From an uncultured Synechococcus sp. (GTDB lineage Bacteria; Cyanobacteriota; Cyanobacteriia; PCC-6307; Cyanobiaceae), in assembly GCA_937975655.1 (NCBI GenBank), contig CALJTZ010000436.1, positions 1 through 6,742 of the forward strand: DNA of 6,742 nucleotides, written 5' to 3'. A program made the position numbers and the translations under genes. Under the pieces are notes generated by a model. The model was not told the DNA's origin, searched no databases, and saw nothing but the letters and a program-made list of their open reading frames with translations. Below are positions 5,904 to 6,742 of the stretch, in pieces (position 1 is the first letter of the stretch; each line of letters starts with the position of its first letter).

Positions 5904-6742
5904 TCAGCGTATGCAGCTGATGGTCTGGTTCGTCATCTGATGGCTCAGGCGAGCCAGGAGCAACTGTGCATCCTCGTGCTCACTCAGTTGCCCGGGCAGT
6001 AGGCAACTGCTGAAACACAGCTCAAGTTGTTGGTGCGACGTTGCCTGCATGCCTGTGAGTTCCTCCGCCAGTTCTTTTTGGAGCTGGGCCAGAGCCAGGG
6101 CATCGGCCTGGGGCAGCAAGAGCCAGATCAAATCCCTGCGGCTGTGCAGACAGCGATCGGAGGTGTGCAGCTTCTCCAGGAGCCGTTCGATCAGGCTGTC
6201 CAGCATCAGAGAGCCGTGGGGCTCGCCCGCGCTGGCGAGAACCTCATCCAGATTTCGAAGGCGAAGTCCAAGGATCGCAGCCAGATTGGCTGGAGCCGCG
6301 CGCCCGGCTCGTTGGGCGATGCTGATCTGCCAGGAGAGGGCTCGCAGGAATTCAGCTTCACTCAGCAGGCTGCTGTGCGGCCCGTCGCCCACGGTGTGGT
6401 TGGCCTTCTCCAGGCCATGGCGACAGGCCAATCGCCCCGATTCACTCAAATTGAATGGGCGGATCTGCTGAACGCGCAGCGCCTCGGGTGGGTGTGATTG
6501 ACCGCAGTCGAGACAGCGTGCCTGTACCGCTGCGTCCACAAAGAAGGCCTGACAGGAGCGGCAGCTGTAGTTCTCCATCGGTCGGTCGTAGTCGCTGCCG
6601 ATGTGGCGAAGCTGGGTCAGGCAATTGGGGCAGACCAGGGCGCTGTTGCGCAGAAAGTTTCGCTGGGAGCCAATATGGCCACACACGAAGCAATGTAACG
6701 ACGGCTCGCGGATGATGTCCAGTCCGTCGCATTCCGGGCAGA
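5904..6742 (-). CDS. TackOD1-like zinc-ribbon protein with degenerate GGDEF-like domain, 5' end missing
   Basis: The frame is open at the right edge, so the N-terminus is missing; an internal GTG at 6684-6686 is not the start because the CxxC pattern continues upstream of it. Counting visible residues from C1, five CxxC pairs occur: C1/C4, C17/C20, C37/C40, C60/C63 and C76/C79, forming tandem zinc ribbons. The pattern, followed by an RPFNLSESGRL segment, resembles the TackOD1 (thaumarchaeal output domain 1) family; this assignment is from memory of the family. Residues of about 125-270 have GGDEF-domain rhythm, and SDRCLHSRRDLIWLLLP (196-212) aligns without gaps to the usual SDxxxRxGGDEFxxLLP, with RRDLI in place of GGDEF. 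Diguanylate cyclase activity is therefore unlikely; a binding or protein-interaction role is inferred. No membrane segment is seen, so the visible part is cytosolic. It ends 37 nt before the glycosyltransferase gene and is a candidate regulator of it. Confidence 0.78.
   Translation of the reverse strand, partial: CPECDGLDIIREPSLHCFVCGHIGSQRNFLRNSALVCPNCLTQLRHIGSDYDRPMENYSCRSCQAFFVDAAVQARCLDCGQSHPPEALRVQQIRPFNLSESGRLACRHGLEKANHTVGDGPHSSLLSEAEFLRALSWQISIAQRAGRAAPANLAAILGLRLRNLDEVLASAGEPHGSLMLDSLIERLLEKLHTSDRCLHSRRDLIWLLLPQADALALAQLQKELAEELTGMQATSHQQLELCFSSCLLPGQLSEHEDAQLLLARLSHQMTNQTISCIR

Overview
The window looks like a picocyanobacterial chromosome segment (marine or freshwater Synechococcus/Cyanobium type). 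The basis is the recognisable cyanobacterial style of its Fmt protein (the run WNGHGSLLPRWRGAGPIQW) and the high but uneven GC. Genus is inference; no rRNA or other strong marker is present. Every gene I can support lies on the minus strand, so the window reads right to left.

Right part (6742 to 2604): a compact four-gene run that looks like one transcription unit. In order of transcription it holds: (1) the 3' part of a gene for a cytosolic multi-CxxC zinc-ribbon protein resembling TackOD1, joined to a degenerate GGDEF-like domain; (2) a processive-type family 2 glycosyltransferase with membrane segments at both ends; (3) a membrane-anchored TIM-barrel protein that looks like a glycoside hydrolase; and (4) a HlyD-like periplasmic adaptor. 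Gaps are 37 nt, a 28-nt overlap and 3 nt. Together they suggest a synthase-dependent exopolysaccharide apparatus: the glycosyltransferase polymerises and translocates, the adaptor spans the periplasm, the hydrolase-like protein edits or releases the chain, and the zinc-ribbon/degenerate-GGDEF protein is a candidate regulator. No PilZ domain and no outer-membrane channel are visible; partners may lie beyond the right edge.

Middle (2566 to 1490): fmt, methionyl-tRNA formyltransferase, begins 37 nt after the adaptor gene and may be partly read through from it.

Left part (1489 to 1): a small ABM-like (dimeric alpha/beta barrel) protein gene with its own plausible promoter, then about 880 nt with no convincing gene, lower in GC and rich in pyrimidines on the plus strand, with several inverted repeats just after the ABM-like gene. 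At the extreme left edge an open frame with a good ribosome binding site and a signal-peptide-like start runs out of the window.
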